Numbered from the stretch's first letter, positions 35,778-45,200 are shown. The stretch is 64,000 nt of DNA from Alteromonadaceae bacterium M269 (GCA_004353515.1 SMNZ01000002.1:372001-436000), one strand, 5' to 3'. The notes: generated from the sequence alone by a model not told the origin. Made by a program: numbers and translations.

Positions 35778-37109
35778 ATGACCAGTTCAATCCTAGCTAA
35801 TATCAAGAATATCGGACAACACATTCCACAATCTAATGCTGTTGCTGCAGGTAAGCTAGTCAGAGGGATTGGTTTAACACTTGAAGCCGTTGGATGTCAG
35901 CTACCGGTTGGCAGCCAATGTTTGGTGCAGACGGTAGATGGGCAAATTGAAGCCGAAGTTGTCGGCTTTGCAGATGATATTACTTACTTAATGCCTACCG
36001 AGGGCGTTAAAGGTATTGTACCGGGATCACGAGTACAACCGCTTAATAAAGAAAACGGTTTAGCGGTTGGTATGGAATTATTAGGTCGTGTCGTTGATGG
36101 AAATGGCCAACCTTTAGATGGTTTAGGCCCCATAAAAACAACACGCCGAGTTTCCCTTGTTGCTCCACCGATGAATCCTCTCATCAGAAAACCCATCACT
36201 CAACCGCTGGATGTTGGGGTACGTTCGATCAATTCGCTAATTACGGTTGGTGTCGGGCAGCGAATGGGTTTATTTGCAGGAAGTGGTGTTGGTAAAAGTG
36301 TCTTGCTCGGCATGATGACGCGTGGTACCAGTGCTGACGTTGTAGTCGTTGGTCTAGTTGGGGAACGTGGTCGAGAAGTTAAAGAGTTTATCCAAGATAT
36401 CCTAACAGAAGAAGAGCGGAAAAAGTCTGTCGTTGTTGCAGCTCCCGCTGATACCTCACCTTTGATGAGGTTGAAAGGCTGTGAGACGGCTGTTGCTATT
36501 GCTGAGTACTTTCGTGATCAAGGGCTGAATGTTCTATTGCTCATTGATTCGTTAACGCGTTATGCCATGGCTCAACGTGAAATTGCATTGGCCGTGGGTG
36601 AGCCGCCGGCAACAAAAGGTTATCCGCCTTCTGTTTTTGCTAGGTTACCTGCTTTAGTCGAAAGAGCCGGTAATGGTGCTGAACATCAAGGCTCGATTAC
36701 TGCTTTTTATACCGTGCTAGTTGAAGGTGATGATTTGCAAGACCCTATCGCAGATGCGGCACGAGCAATTCTCGATGGACATATTGTTTTATCGCGCCAA
36801 CTTTCCGACTCGGGACATTACCCTTCTATTGACATAGAAAGCTCGATTAGCCGTGTAATGCCTATGGTTGTTGATGATGAGCAACTTCAGGCTGCTCGTC
36901 GGATTAGGCAGGTTTATTCAAACTATCAACAGAATAAGGACTTAATCAATATCGGTGCTTATACCAAAGGCACTGATCAGCGTATTGATTTAGCGATTGC
37001 TGCGGAACCTGCTATTAATACATTTCTGCAACAAGGCATGAAGCAAGTTATTCCCTATGCGCAGAGTCTTGATGATATGAATAAACTTAAAACCGGGCTT
37101 AGAGGTTAA
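35778..37109 (+). CDS. fliI: Flagellar export ATPase FliI
   Basis: This 443-aa protein is the F1-beta-like ATPase of the flagellar type III export apparatus. The P-loop reads GLFAGSGVGKSVLL near residue 170. LLIDSLTRYAMAQREIALAVGEPP and the KGYPPSVFARLPALVERAG region are diagnostic for FliI/YscN, and GHIVLSRQLSD follows. The gene lies between fliH and fliJ, as is usual, with spacings of 10 and 2 bases. Confidence 0.96.
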   Translation: MTSSILANIKNIGQHIPQSNAVAAGKLVRGIGLTLEAVGCQLPVGSQCLVQTVDGQIEAEVVGFADDITYLMPTEGVKGIVPGSRVQPLNKENGLAVGMELLGRVVDGNGQPLDGLGPIKTTRRVSLVAPPMNPLIRKPITQPLDVGVRSINSLITVGVGQRMGLFAGSGVGKSVLLGMMTRGTSADVVVVGLVGERGREVKEFIQDILTEEERKKSVVVAAPADTSPLMRLKGCETAVAIAEYFRDQGLNVLLLIDSLTRYAMAQREIALAVGEPPATKGYPPSVFARLPALVERAGNGAEHQGSITAFYTVLVEGDDLQDPIADAARAILDGHIVLSRQLSDSGHYPSIDIESSISRVMPMVVDDEQLQAARRIRQVYSNYQQNKDLINIGAYTKGTDQRIDLAIAAEPAINTFLQQGMKQVIPYAQSLDDMNKLKTGLRG

Positions 37110-37111
37110 TT

Positions 37112-37558
37112 ATGGCAAGGTCACAGTTGCAGTTAGTCGCCGATTGGGAGCGTGAGAAAGAAGATAAGCTTGCTAACGATTTGAGTAGGTCGAGACAAGA
37201 GTTGTTATTGCATCAACAAAAATTGCAGGGACTTGAGCAGTATAAACGCGAATACCTTGAGCAGCTAAAAGCTAAAGGTGCCGACGGCTTAGGTTCCCTT
37301 TCGTTCGGGCAGCATCAATCTTTCATTGAGAAGTTGGATAAAGCTTGTGAACAACAGCGTTACGCGATTCACCAAGCGCAACGTGTTGTTGAGCATAAGA
37401 TGTCACTATGGCTTACGCAGCAAAGTAAGCGTAAGGCTGTTGAATCTCTGTTGGAGAAAAAGCGCCAAGAGCAGAAATTGAAGCAGGATAAAGCCGAGCA
37501 GCAGCTATTGGATGAAATATCTATTCAGCGCTTTTTCCGTGCTAAAAAAACAGCATAG
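37112..37558 (+). CDS. fliJ: Flagellar export chaperone FliJ
   Basis: This 148-aa protein is almost wholly helical and charged, consistent with the antiparallel coiled coil of FliJ that sits in the FliI ring. Recognisable segments are QLQLVADWEREKEDKLA and SFGQHQSFIEKLD, and the C-terminus is lysine- and glutamine-rich. It begins two bases after fliI and ends the fliEFGHIJ run. A sigma-54 promoter for the next operon begins 16 bases downstream. Confidence 0.9.
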   Translation: MARSQLQLVADWEREKEDKLANDLSRSRQELLLHQQKLQGLEQYKREYLEQLKAKGADGLGSLSFGQHQSFIEKLDKACEQQRYAIHQAQRVVEHKMSLWLTQQSKRKAVESLLEKKRQEQKLKQDKAEQQLLDEISIQRFFRAKKTA

Positions 37559-37574
37559 ATTTTTTTAGTTATGT

Positions 37575-37590
37575 TGGAACAGGAATTGCT
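37575..37590 (+). promoter_or_regulatory. Sigma-54 promoter of the fliK operon
   Basis: TGGAACAGGAATTGCT has GG and GC ten bases apart (37576-37589) and a perfect TTGCT -12 box; the -24 box is TGGAAC. It lies between fliJ and fliK, about 100 bases before the fliK start. Confidence 0.65.
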
Positions 37591-37689
37591 TTGTTAATCC
37601 TACAATGTCGTGATTTAACACCGGAAACGAAAGATTTTTTGACTTAATGGTAATAAAAACATTGGGTTAGAGTACTGAGGAATCGTATT

Positions 37690-39414
37690 ATGCTGCAACA
37701 CCTTGCCACACCAAAACTAGATATTGCCGCTCCTGCTGCGCCAGTATCTGACACTGACGTGCAAAATAATGAAGTGGATGGAAGCGGGTTTTCCAAACAC
37801 TTAGCAGATATTCAAGCAAATACGACATCGCGGGAATCAGAACCTCGCAACTACAACAGAAATAACGACAGTGCTTCAAATTCTGTACAAGCGCCACAGG
37901 AAGATGATGTGTTAGTTGCTGATGGAACTGAAGTTGGGCAAGAAACAGAATCTCAGAGCGAATCCGATAACGACTTGTTTAGGTTTTTACAACGCGTTAA
38001 TGGAGCTAATGGTAACTATGATCCCGCAGGTGAGGCAGGTAAGAAGCAAAATGGCGGAGTTCTTCAAAATACGACAAGCGAAGAAACAGGTAAAGTCAGC
38101 GAAGAGTTACTAAACGCTCGACTAGAAAACGGTGAGACAGCATTAATCAATGTTACATCGACCGAAAACCTCGCTGGGTTAAACTCACTCGCCTCTGAAA
38201 ATGAAGAGCTAGCGTTGAATGAAGAAGATGAGAATGAGCTCGTAGAGCCAGCAGGTCTTGGTTTAGACGTTATCTACTTGGATGTGCATTATGAATTAAC
38301 CGATGATAATCCTGCTGACCAAGAGCCAACGGAAAGCGAGGACATTGATTTCTCTGAGTTGGTAACACTAGAAGAAAACAACGATGATGATGAATTAGAT
38401 GTTGAATCAGAGAGTATTGGTGACTCCAACGCTGTAACAACATCCTCGTCAGCTAACGAAACTCAACCAGTTAACGTGCAGCCGACAGTTAATCAAACAC
38501 AGCCTGATACTGAAAACACAGTAAATATTGAACCAGAAGTTACGCCTGTTGATGAAGTTGCTATTCAATCGTTATTGGAACAAACCCCTCAACAGCAAGA
38601 AAACACCTTTAATCAGATTAGTGCGATAGCAGGGTTAAATGCAGCAGAAAAGGCAGCAAAAGATTTTGTCTCTGCATTAAAAGCGGGTTTAGATGACATT
38701 AAGGCGCAAGCTAAGGCTGGACAAGATATTGGTAGTGAGTTCTCTCAACTGGTTAGTCAGGTTACCGAGTCGTTACAAGAAAGTGGCCAACTGACTGAAC
38801 AACAAGCGAATCAAGTATCTCAATCTTTGGGGCAAGTGACTCAATCGATACTGGCTCAGGGTGAATTGGCTAGTCAGTCAAATCTTTCGCGAGGGGACGG
38901 ACGGTCAAGCTCCTCTCTTGGCAGTATCGAACAATTAGAAGCGAATAAAGTAGCTCAACAGAATACAGCTTTTGATAAGGCTGTGAATTTAGCTAAGCCG
39001 GAAGCTGCAGTTCAGTTAGCTGAGAAAGTTGTTTTTGCGGTAAATGCGAGGAACTTAGTCGCTGATATACGTCTCGACCCAGCGGATTTAGGTAGTATTC
39101 AAGCTCGAGTTAGCTTGCAGGGTGACCAAGCGAGCGTCAATTTTGTGACTCAGTCCCAACAAGCCAGAGATTTGTTGGAACAACAAACACCTAAGTTAAG
39201 AGAATTGTTGGATGAACAAGGCATTGAGCTTGGGCAATCTTCAGTTCAACAAGAAAGTCAACAAACTGAAGATGGTCGTGGTACTGGGCAGTTCGCTAAT
39301 GCTGGGACCGGTGGCACAACGACGGAAGATAACGCAGTTGAAGAAGCCGCAGATGAGATTGGAGCTGCCCCAGTAACCAACGGGCATGTAGGAGCTATTG
39401 ATTACTTTGTGTAG
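37690..39414 (+). CDS. fliK: Flagellar hook-length control protein FliK
   Basis: This 574-aa secreted ruler protein sets hook length and switches export to filament proteins. The long N-terminal and central parts are of low complexity, acidic and rich in Q, E, N and T, as usual. The conserved C-terminal domain (about 425-530) has IRLDPADLGSIQARVSLQ and LRELLDEQGIELG, the Flg_hook signature. It is first in a second operon running fliK to fliR. Confidence 0.9.
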   Translation: MLQHLATPKLDIAAPAAPVSDTDVQNNEVDGSGFSKHLADIQANTTSRESEPRNYNRNNDSASNSVQAPQEDDVLVADGTEVGQETESQSESDNDLFRFLQRVNGANGNYDPAGEAGKKQNGGVLQNTTSEETGKVSEELLNARLENGETALINVTSTENLAGLNSLASENEELALNEEDENELVEPAGLGLDVIYLDVHYELTDDNPADQEPTESEDIDFSELVTLEENNDDDELDVESESIGDSNAVTTSSSANETQPVNVQPTVNQTQPDTENTVNIEPEVTPVDEVAIQSLLEQTPQQQENTFNQISAIAGLNAAEKAAKDFVSALKAGLDDIKAQAKAGQDIGSEFSQLVSQVTESLQESGQLTEQQANQVSQSLGQVTQSILAQGELASQSNLSRGDGRSSSSLGSIEQLEANKVAQQNTAFDKAVNLAKPEAAVQLAEKVVFAVNARNLVADIRLDPADLGSIQARVSLQGDQASVNFVTQSQQARDLLEQQTPKLRELLDEQGIELGQSSVQQESQQTEDGRGTGQFANAGTGGTTTEDNAVEEAADEIGAAPVTNGHVGAIDYFV

Positions 39415-39492
39415 ATTTGTCAGAGAAAGCATTGCTATATGACAACGCGTTGCGATAATAAAAGGCAAAGACCACATAATTAAGAGAAAACT

Positions 39493-40029
39493 ATGGCTGA
39501 CGAAAAAGAACTCGAAATGGAAGAAGGCGGTAAGAAGAAGAGCAAAATGATGCTCATCATCATTATTGCTGTGGTTGTGCTCGCTGGTGGCGGGGCAGCA
39601 GCCTACTTCCTTTTGGGAAGCTCTGATGAGCCGGTTATGGAAGAAGGCGAAATGATGGAGAAAGAAGGTGGAGATACTATGGAGGAACCTCAGGGAAGTG
39701 CAGATTTTGGTTCAGCCTTATATGTAGCGATGCCTCGTCCATTCGTCTTCAATGTGCCTGGTGCATCTAGAGAACGCCTTGTACAAATTAGAGTACAGTT
39801 GTTGGTGCGCGGTGCCGATAACGAAGAATCAGCCAAGATACATATACCCAGTATCGAAGGTGCATTACTACAGGTGTTTAGTAGTGCTAATGCCGATGAC
39901 CTCGTAACAGAGGCGGGTAAAGTTGAGTTGAGAGATAAGTCTTTGACTGAGGTTCAGGCGAAGATGCAAGATTTAGTCGGTACGAACGTGGTGGAGCAGG
40001 TGTTGTTTACCGGCTTTGTCATGCAATAA
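39493..40029 (+). CDS. fliL: Flagellar basal body-associated protein FliL
   Basis: This 178-aa single-pass inner-membrane protein surrounds the stator. A lysine-rich start is followed by a membrane helix (MLIIIIAVVVLAGGGAAAYF, about 20-40), an acidic linker with two EEGEMMEKE-like stretches, and a periplasmic domain ending in QVLFTGFVMQ, the normal FliL terminus. It is 78 bases downstream of fliK and 18 upstream of fliM. Confidence 0.93.
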   Translation: MADEKELEMEEGGKKKSKMMLIIIIAVVVLAGGGAAAYFLLGSSDEPVMEEGEMMEKEGGDTMEEPQGSADFGSALYVAMPRPFVFNVPGASRERLVQIRVQLLVRGADNEESAKIHIPSIEGALLQVFSSANADDLVTEAGKVELRDKSLTEVQAKMQDLVGTNVVEQVLFTGFVMQ

Positions 40030-40047
40030 CTAGGAGTATTAGAGAGC

Positions 40048-41109
40048 GTGACCGATTTACTATCACAAGATGAAATCGACGCCCTATTGCATGGTGTTGA
40101 TGACGTTGAGGAAGAAGAAACTGAAGAGGTCTCTGAATCAAGTGAGTCTGCGTTAGAATACGACTTCTCTTCTCAGGATCGTATTGTTCGTGGGCGTATG
40201 CCTACGCTCGAAATCGTGAATGAAAGGTTTGCTCGTCATATGCGTGTGAGCCTGTTCAACATGATGCGTCGCTCAGCTGAGGTTTCCATCAACGGCATCC
40301 AAATGATTAAATTTGGTGAATACATTCATACGCTTTTCGTACCTACCAGTTTAAACATGGTTCGTTTCAGACCGCTTAAAGGAACTGGATTGATTACCAT
40401 GGAAGCAAGGTTGGTTTTCATTCTAGTGGATAACTTTTTTGGTGGAGACGGGCGTTACCACGCAAAAATAGAAGGTCGAGAATTTACACCAACAGAAAGA
40501 CGTATTATCCAGATGCTGCTTAAGATTATCTTTGAGGACTATAAAGAAGCTTGGGCGCCTGTTATGGATGTGTCTTTTGAATATTTGGATTCAGAAGTGA
40601 ATCCCGCAATGGCGAATATTGTCAGCCCAACTGAGGTTGTGGTGATAAGTTCGTTCCATATTGAATTGGATGGCGGCGGAGGTGATTTCCATGTTTCGTT
40701 ACCGTATTCAATGCTGGAACCGATACGCGAACTCTTGGACGCTGGTGTTCAGAGTGATAAAGAAGATACCGATATGCGCTGGAGTAAGGCGTTACGCGAC
40801 GAAATCATGGATGTAAAGGTAGCGCTATCGACTCACCTTCTAGACTTAGATCTTCCTCTGAGTCAGGTGATGGAGTTGGAAAGTGGTGACATTATTCCGA
40901 TTGAACTGCCTGAGCATGTCACTTTATTTGTTGAAGATTTACCAACTTTTAGAACGAAGATGGGACGTTCACGAGACAATATTGCACTTCAGGTTGTTGA
41001 AAAGATTGAAAGGCCAACTTCGGTTAAGTCAGAACTACAGTTGTTGACGAAGAATGGCCGCAGATTGGATAGCGATGCTGAATTACAAATTCTTGAAGAA
41101 GACTTATAA
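40048..41109 (+). CDS. fliM: Flagellar motor switch protein FliM
   Basis: This 353-aa C-ring protein begins with LLSQDEIDALLHG, the peptide to which phosphorylated CheY binds. The middle CheC-like domain carries MRVSLFNMMRRSAEVSI and RIIQMLLKIIFEDYKEAW, and the C-terminal SpoA-type domain has LDLPLSQVMELESGDIIPIELP. The start is GTG. Together with FliG and FliN it forms the rotor switch. Confidence 0.95.
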   Translation: MTDLLSQDEIDALLHGVDDVEEEETEEVSESSESALEYDFSSQDRIVRGRMPTLEIVNERFARHMRVSLFNMMRRSAEVSINGIQMIKFGEYIHTLFVPTSLNMVRFRPLKGTGLITMEARLVFILVDNFFGGDGRYHAKIEGREFTPTERRIIQMLLKIIFEDYKEAWAPVMDVSFEYLDSEVNPAMANIVSPTEVVVISSFHIELDGGGGDFHVSLPYSMLEPIRELLDAGVQSDKEDTDMRWSKALRDEIMDVKVALSTHLLDLDLPLSQVMELESGDIIPIELPEHVTLFVEDLPTFRTKMGRSRDNIALQVVEKIERPTSVKSELQLLTKNGRRLDSDAELQILEEDL

Positions 41110-41172
41110 ACAACGGTCAGTTGAAGCGAGTAGGTGGGTTTGACTGATGATATTGATTAAGAGAGGTAGCCT

Positions 41173-41601
41173 ATGAGTGAAGAAGATGATGCTATGGATG
41201 ATTGGGCTGCGGCAATGGCAGAACAAGCTGACGCCGAAGAAGGGGAACAAGAATCTCCTGATATGGGAGCGAATGAGTTAGATGTTCAAGTAGCTGAACT
41301 AGATGAGCTTAGTGATGATAAAAGCATCACCGTAGAAGAAAAACGGAAACTTGACACTATTCTTGATATTCCGGTGACCATATCGATGGAAGTTGGTCGC
41401 AGCAATATCAGTATCCGTAATTTATTGCAGTTAAACCAAGGTTCTGTTGTCGAATTAGACCGAGTTGCGGGTGAACCGCTTGATGTTTTAGTGAATGGCA
41501 CGTTGATTGCTCATGGAGAAGTAGTAGTCGTCAACGATAAATTTGGTATTCGCTTAACAGATGTCATTAGTCAAATCGAGAGAATCAAAAAACTTAGATA
41601 A
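41173..41601 (+). CDS. fliN: Flagellar motor switch protein FliN
   Basis: This 142-aa protein has an acidic N-terminal extension followed by a SpoA domain, with ILDIPVTISMEVGRSNISIRNLL and then GSVVELDRVAGEPLDVLVNG. FliN forms the base of the C ring and docks FliH. GAGAGG precedes the ATG. The fliO start follows after 16 bases, within a hairpin. Confidence 0.94.
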   Translation: MSEEDDAMDDWAAAMAEQADAEEGEQESPDMGANELDVQVAELDELSDDKSITVEEKRKLDTILDIPVTISMEVGRSNISIRNLLQLNQGSVVELDRVAGEPLDVLVNGTLIAHGEVVVVNDKFGIRLTDVISQIERIKKLR

Positions 41602-41608
41602 ATCAAGG

Positions 41609-41626
41609 GCTCAGCGCATGCTGAGC
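41609..41626 (+). other. Hairpin over the fliO start codon
   Basis: GCTCAGC, loop GCAT, GCTGAGC forms a 7-bp GC-rich stem followed by a T-rich stretch. The fliO ATG (41618-41620) sits in the loop and the first stem base. It could limit fliO translation or partly end transcription after fliN. Confidence 0.5.
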
Positions 41627-42028
41627 GCTTTTCTTTTCATTTCTCTACCCGCTACGGCGCAAAGTACAACTCCGACTGTACCGCCTTATGTGTCAATTTT
41701 ACTGTCGTTATTCGTTGTAATTGCGATAATTTTCGCCATGGCGTTCATTATGCGTCGGTTTAATGTCACTCAATCAGGATCGTCTGACTTAAAATCTGTT
41801 GCGACCATGATGGTCGGCACCAAAGAGCGCATTATGGTAATTGAGGTGGGTGATGAACAACACTTAGTTGGAATCACTGCGAACTCAATTAATCACCTTT
41901 CTAAACTTGATACACCGATTAATGCTGCTAACAAGCCAAATCCTGGCGATGTATTCAAATCAAAGCTCGCACAATTTATCCAACCTCATGTTGCCCAGGT
42001 TAATGCTAACAGTAAGGAGAAAAACTGA
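41618..42028 (+). CDS. fliO: Flagellar export-gate protein FliO
   Basis: This 136-aa membrane protein helps assemble the FliP ring. I place the start at ATG 41618, giving a short signal-like hydrophobic start ([15 protein letters not shown]). A membrane helix ([20 protein letters not shown]) and a cytoplasmic domain with [21 protein letters not shown] follow. An in-frame ATG at 41561 would overlap fliN by 41 bases and add unlikely charged residues. Its stop overlaps fliP (TGATG). Confidence 0.88.
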   Translation: MLSAFLFISLPATAQSTTPTVPPYVSILLSLFVVIAIIFAMAFIMRRFNVTQSGSSDLKSVATMMVGTKERIMVIEVGDEQHLVGITANSINHLSKLDTPINAANKPNPGDVFKSKLAQFIQPHVAQVNANSKEKN

Positions 42029-42780
42029 TGAGAGCCTTTTTTATCCTTGCTCTAATTGCTATCTCATTCGTATTTCCTGCAGAAGCACAACAGGTACCTG
42101 GCGGTGTTAAAGCATTGACTGTGACATCCAATGCAGATGGAACTCAAGATTATACGATGACGTTACAAGCGTTAGCGATTATGACATCGCTAAGCTTGAT
42201 CCCTGCTTTTGTTTTGATGATGACCTCGTTTACGCGGATTATTGTTGTGCTTTCCATTCTTCGACAAGCGATAGGTCTACAACAATCTCCTTCAAACCAG
42301 ATTTTGGTTGGCGTTAGTTTGTTCTTGAGTATATTCATCATGGCGCCAGTGTTTGAAGAGATGAATGAACAGGCACTGCAACCTTATTTGAATGAAGGTG
42401 CGACATTCCAACAGACTTATGAAGCAGCAAAAATGCCGCTGCGAGCGTTTATGTTGGCTCAGACTCGGGTCAAAGATTTGGAAACTTTTGTTCGAATTGG
42501 TGGTTATGAAGATAAGTTTCAGGACCCGCAAGATGTTCCTATGAGTGTCCTGGTGCCTGCGTTTGTAACGAGTGAATTAAAAACAGCGTTTCAGATAGGT
42601 TTTATGTTGTTCATCCCTTTCCTAATTCTAGATTTAGTTGTTGCGTCCATTCTGATGGCAATGGGGATGATGATGTTGTCACCCATGATTGTATCTCTGC
42701 CCTTTAAGCTGATGCTTTTTGTCCTTGTTGATGGGTGGAATTTAATTTTTGGCACATTGGCCAACAGTTTTGGTCTTTGA
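42028..42780 (+). CDS. fliP: Flagellar export-gate protein FliP
   Basis: This 250-aa membrane protein has a signal-like N-terminus ending near AEAQQ. It has the FliP landmarks [23 protein letters not shown] and [18 protein letters not shown], and the second FliP signature near [20 protein letters not shown]. Five FliP copies form the export-gate core with FliQ and FliR. The length and four membrane segments are typical. Confidence 0.95.
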   Translation: MRAFFILALIAISFVFPAEAQQVPGGVKALTVTSNADGTQDYTMTLQALAIMTSLSLIPAFVLMMTSFTRIIVVLSILRQAIGLQQSPSNQILVGVSLFLSIFIMAPVFEEMNEQALQPYLNEGATFQQTYEAAKMPLRAFMLAQTRVKDLETFVRIGGYEDKFQDPQDVPMSVLVPAFVTSELKTAFQIGFMLFIPFLILDLVVASILMAMGMMMLSPMIVSLPFKLMLFVLVDGWNLIFGTLANSFGL

Positions 42781-42795
42781 CGAGAGAGGTTCGCC

Positions 42796-43065
42796 ATGTC
42801 TCCAGAAGTTTTTGTAGAAATACTCAATGATGCGCTGAGCCTAGTTATCTTGTTGGTATCTGCCATTATTTTGCCGAGCTTATGTGTTGGTCTGATTGTT
42901 TCGATATTTCAGGCTGCAACTTCGATTAACGAACAAACCCTGAGTTTTTTACCACGTTTGATTGTGACCTTGATTGCATTAAGTTGGGGTGGTCACTGGA
43001 TTACTCAGAAATTAATGGATTTCACCTTCATGATGGTAGAACGTATTCCACAGGTGGTTGGCTAA
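42796..43065 (+). CDS. fliQ: Flagellar export-gate protein FliQ
   Basis: This 89-aa protein has two membrane helices. The conserved pattern VGLIVSIFQAATSINEQTLSF, with its charged and polar turn between helices, identifies FliQ. GAGAGG lies upstream of the ATG. It is 15 bases downstream of fliP and 7 upstream of fliR. Confidence 0.95.
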   Translation: MSPEVFVEILNDALSLVILLVSAIILPSLCVGLIVSIFQAATSINEQTLSFLPRLIVTLIALSWGGHWITQKLMDFTFMMVERIPQVVG

Positions 43066-43072
43066 ATAAGCT

Positions 43073-43855
43073 ATGGATATTGTTTTAGAGACAATTTTCC
43101 AGGCATTAGCAGACTTTTTGTTGCCATATATGCGGATCATTGGTTTGTTTGCCGCTATGGTGGGAATCAGTGCTAACTCCGTACCGCGCAGAGTTAGAGG
43201 TGGACTTGCGTTGGTGCTGACACTGATGATAGTGCCTGTTGTTAAACCTGTTCCTGTTGACAACTTATTTAGCTTGGGCACGTTTATATTAGCAATGCAG
43301 CAAGCCATTATTGGTATTGGCATCGGCTTTGTCTCGACTATGGTGTTGAATACTTTTGTACTGGCAGGCCAAGTTATTGCGATGCAGACAGGGTTAGGTT
43401 TTGCATCGATAGTTGATCCTGTTAACGGCATCAACGTTCCCGCGGTTGGTCAGTTTTATTTGATCTTAGCAACATTACTGTTTTGGACCATCGATGGTCA
43501 CCTTGCCATGATTCAGATGATTGTTATGAGCCTTGAAGCCTTTCCCATTGGTTCAGGGTGGTGGCAGCCGGGGCAGTTTGAGGCCATTGCTCTCTGGGGA
43601 GGGTGGATGTTTATTTCAGCCCTAACGCTTTCATTAGCCCCTATTGTGAGCCTACTTATTATTAATTTATCTTTCGGTGTTATGACCAAAGCAGCTCCGC
43701 AACTAAACATTTTCTCTATTGGTTTTGCGATGGCGCAAATCATGGGGCTATTAATTATTTGGTTGACCATTGGCAACTTTGGATCTCACTTCCAAACCCA
43801 GTGGGATAGAGCACAAATGATGATGTGTCAGTTATTACAAATCTGTCCAGCGTAG
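43073..43855 (+). CDS. fliR: Flagellar export-gate protein FliR
   Basis: This 260-aa protein has about six hydrophobic segments. It shows the FliR landmarks GIGFVSTMVLNTFVLAGQVI, MQTGLGFASIVDPVNG, and TKAAPQLNIFSIGF. It is the gate component that accompanies FliP and FliQ and contacts FlhB. It begins 7 bases after fliQ and is followed by flhB after 33 bases. Confidence 0.95.
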   Translation: MDIVLETIFQALADFLLPYMRIIGLFAAMVGISANSVPRRVRGGLALVLTLMIVPVVKPVPVDNLFSLGTFILAMQQAIIGIGIGFVSTMVLNTFVLAGQVIAMQTGLGFASIVDPVNGINVPAVGQFYLILATLLFWTIDGHLAMIQMIVMSLEAFPIGSGWWQPGQFEAIALWGGWMFISALTLSLAPIVSLLIINLSFGVMTKAAPQLNIFSIGFAMAQIMGLLIIWLTIGNFGSHFQTQWDRAQMMMCQLLQICPA

Positions 43856-43888
43856 CGACAGTTTTGTCTTGATATGAGGTAAGCCGAC

Positions 43889-45016
43889 ATGGCTGATGAG
43901 TCACAAGAAAAAACAGAAGACCCCACGGCCAAACGAAAATCCGAGGCCAAGAAGAAAGGGCAGATTGCACGTTCTAAAGAGCTTGGAACGACGCTTGTAC
44001 TGGTTTCCAGCGCAATTGCGTTCTTATTGTTAGGCCAGAGCTTAGGCCAAGCGATGATGAATATTATGCGTCGTACTTTTACTTTGTCTCATGACGAAGC
44101 TTATGACTATACACATATGTTCCAGGCGTGGGGTGCAGTTATCCAGGAAATCACGGTTCCTATGGCTTTCTATATGGTCATTGTTGCGATTGGTGGTATC
44201 TATGGAAGCATTGCTTTAGGTGGCTACAACTTTTCTTGGGAAGCTGCTGGCCCGAAAGCTAATAAATTAAACCCTATCAGTGGTTTAAAGCGGATGTTTG
44301 GACCAAATGGCTTAGTTGAGTTGTTTAAAGCCGTCGCTAAGTTTACCGTGGTGGGAACCTCAACTTATGTTGCGTTGAGTTTGTTTCAAGATGAAGCATT
44401 GCATTTGGATTTGGAAGTCTACCCAGCGAACTTGTTTCATGCACTTGAACTCATTGGTTGGATTTTTTTGATTATCTGTTGCGCGACAATTCCTATTGCT
44501 GTTTTTGATGTGCCTTATCAAAGCTATAAGCACAACAAAGAAATGAAGATGTCTAAACAGGAAGTGAAGGATGAGCATAAAAACGCGGATGGTGACCCGC
44601 AGGTTAAGAGCCGTATTCGTAAGTTGCAGTATCAGGCTGCCGCTAACCGTATGATGAAAGCTGTACCTGAAGCTGATGTTGTTGTTACTAACCCGACTCA
44701 CTTCTCTGTCGCACTTAAGTATGATCAAGATGGAGAAATGGCGCCTTTTGTTGTTGCTAAAGGTGGAGATGAGCTTGCTATGCACATTCGTAAGATAGCG
44801 ACAGCGCATGATGTACCTATCATTGAGTCACCTATGCTAGCCAGGGCGATTTTCTTTACGACAGAAGTTGATCAACAAATCCCAGACAAGTTATTTATGG
44901 CTGTGGCTCAAGTTCTTGCTTATGTCTATCAGTTGAAACAGTTTAAAGCTGGTAAAGGACATAGGCCTAAACCTCTGGCTAAAGACTTACCAATTCCTGC
45001 TGAATTGCATTATTAA
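43889..45016 (+). CDS. flhB: Flagellar export switch protein FlhB
   Basis: This 375-aa protein begins with the charged ESQEKTEDPTAKRKSEAKKKG segment that is typical of FlhB (quoted in part). It has four membrane helices and a cytoplasmic domain with the self-cleaving motif NPTH at residues 268-271 (VVTNPTHFSVALKYD). Cleavage there switches the substrate from rod/hook to filament. The gene is followed by a hairpin and not by flhA, which is unusual for this cluster type. Confidence 0.95.
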   Translation: MADESQEKTEDPTAKRKSEAKKKGQIARSKELGTTLVLVSSAIAFLLLGQSLGQAMMNIMRRTFTLSHDEAYDYTHMFQAWGAVIQEITVPMAFYMVIVAIGGIYGSIALGGYNFSWEAAGPKANKLNPISGLKRMFGPNGLVELFKAVAKFTVVGTSTYVALSLFQDEALHLDLEVYPANLFHALELIGWIFLIICCATIPIAVFDVPYQSYKHNKEMKMSKQEVKDEHKNADGDPQVKSRIRKLQYQAAANRMMKAVPEADVVVTNPTHFSVALKYDQDGEMAPFVVAKGGDELAMHIRKIATAHDVPIIESPMLARAIFFTTEVDQQIPDKLFMAVAQVLAYVYQLKQFKAGKGHRPKPLAKDLPIPAELHY

Positions 45017-45034
45017 TTCAGTCGTCACTGTGAG

Positions 45035-45058
45035 TTTGAGAGGAATTTTCCTCTCGAA
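45035..45058 (+). terminator. Hairpin terminator after flhB
   Basis: GAGAGGAA and TTCCTCTC form a near-perfect stem, extendable to about 11 bp with one wobble pair, starting 19 bases after the flhB stop. It separates the flagellar transcript from the transporter operon that follows. The U-run is weak. Confidence 0.65.
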
Positions 45059-45096
45059 TCTCTGCCTCCAAATGCTTGAATGGTATCCGTACTAAC

Positions 45097-45124
45097 TGTC
45101 CGTTTAGTGTCCGCTGTCCGTCCG
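45097..45124 (+). promoter_or_regulatory. Triple TGTCCG direct repeat upstream of the transporter operon
   Basis: TGTCCG occurs at 45097, 45108 and 45115, and a fourth partial copy TCCG follows at 45121. The cluster is about 60-90 bases upstream of the sigma-54-like promoter, the normal place for an activator's enhancer. The NtrC-type regulator in the same operon is the natural candidate to bind it. Confidence 0.55.
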
Positions 45125-45184
45125 AAATTTAATTGTCTCTATTCAAAGTTTAAGAAATACCTTTTAAATCAGTATTTTATTGTT

Positions 45185-45200
45185 TGGCACGCGACTTGTA
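45185..45200 (+). promoter_or_regulatory. Sigma-54-like promoter of the transporter/two-component operon
   Basis: TGGCACGCGACTTGTA has a perfect TGGCACG -24 box and a TTGT -12 box at exact spacing (GG-N10-GT). Only the usual C of TTGC is changed. It lies about 40 bases before the GTG start of the first gene. Confidence 0.65.

Noticed and set aside
37542-37568. CTAAAAAAA/TTTTTTTAG inverted repeat at the end of fliJ as terminator
   Set aside because: The stem is almost only A-T and includes coding bases; too weak to support.
39382-39395. GG-N10-GC near the end of fliK as a fliL promoter
   Set aside because: Neither the -24 nor the -12 box resembles the consensus beyond the spacing.
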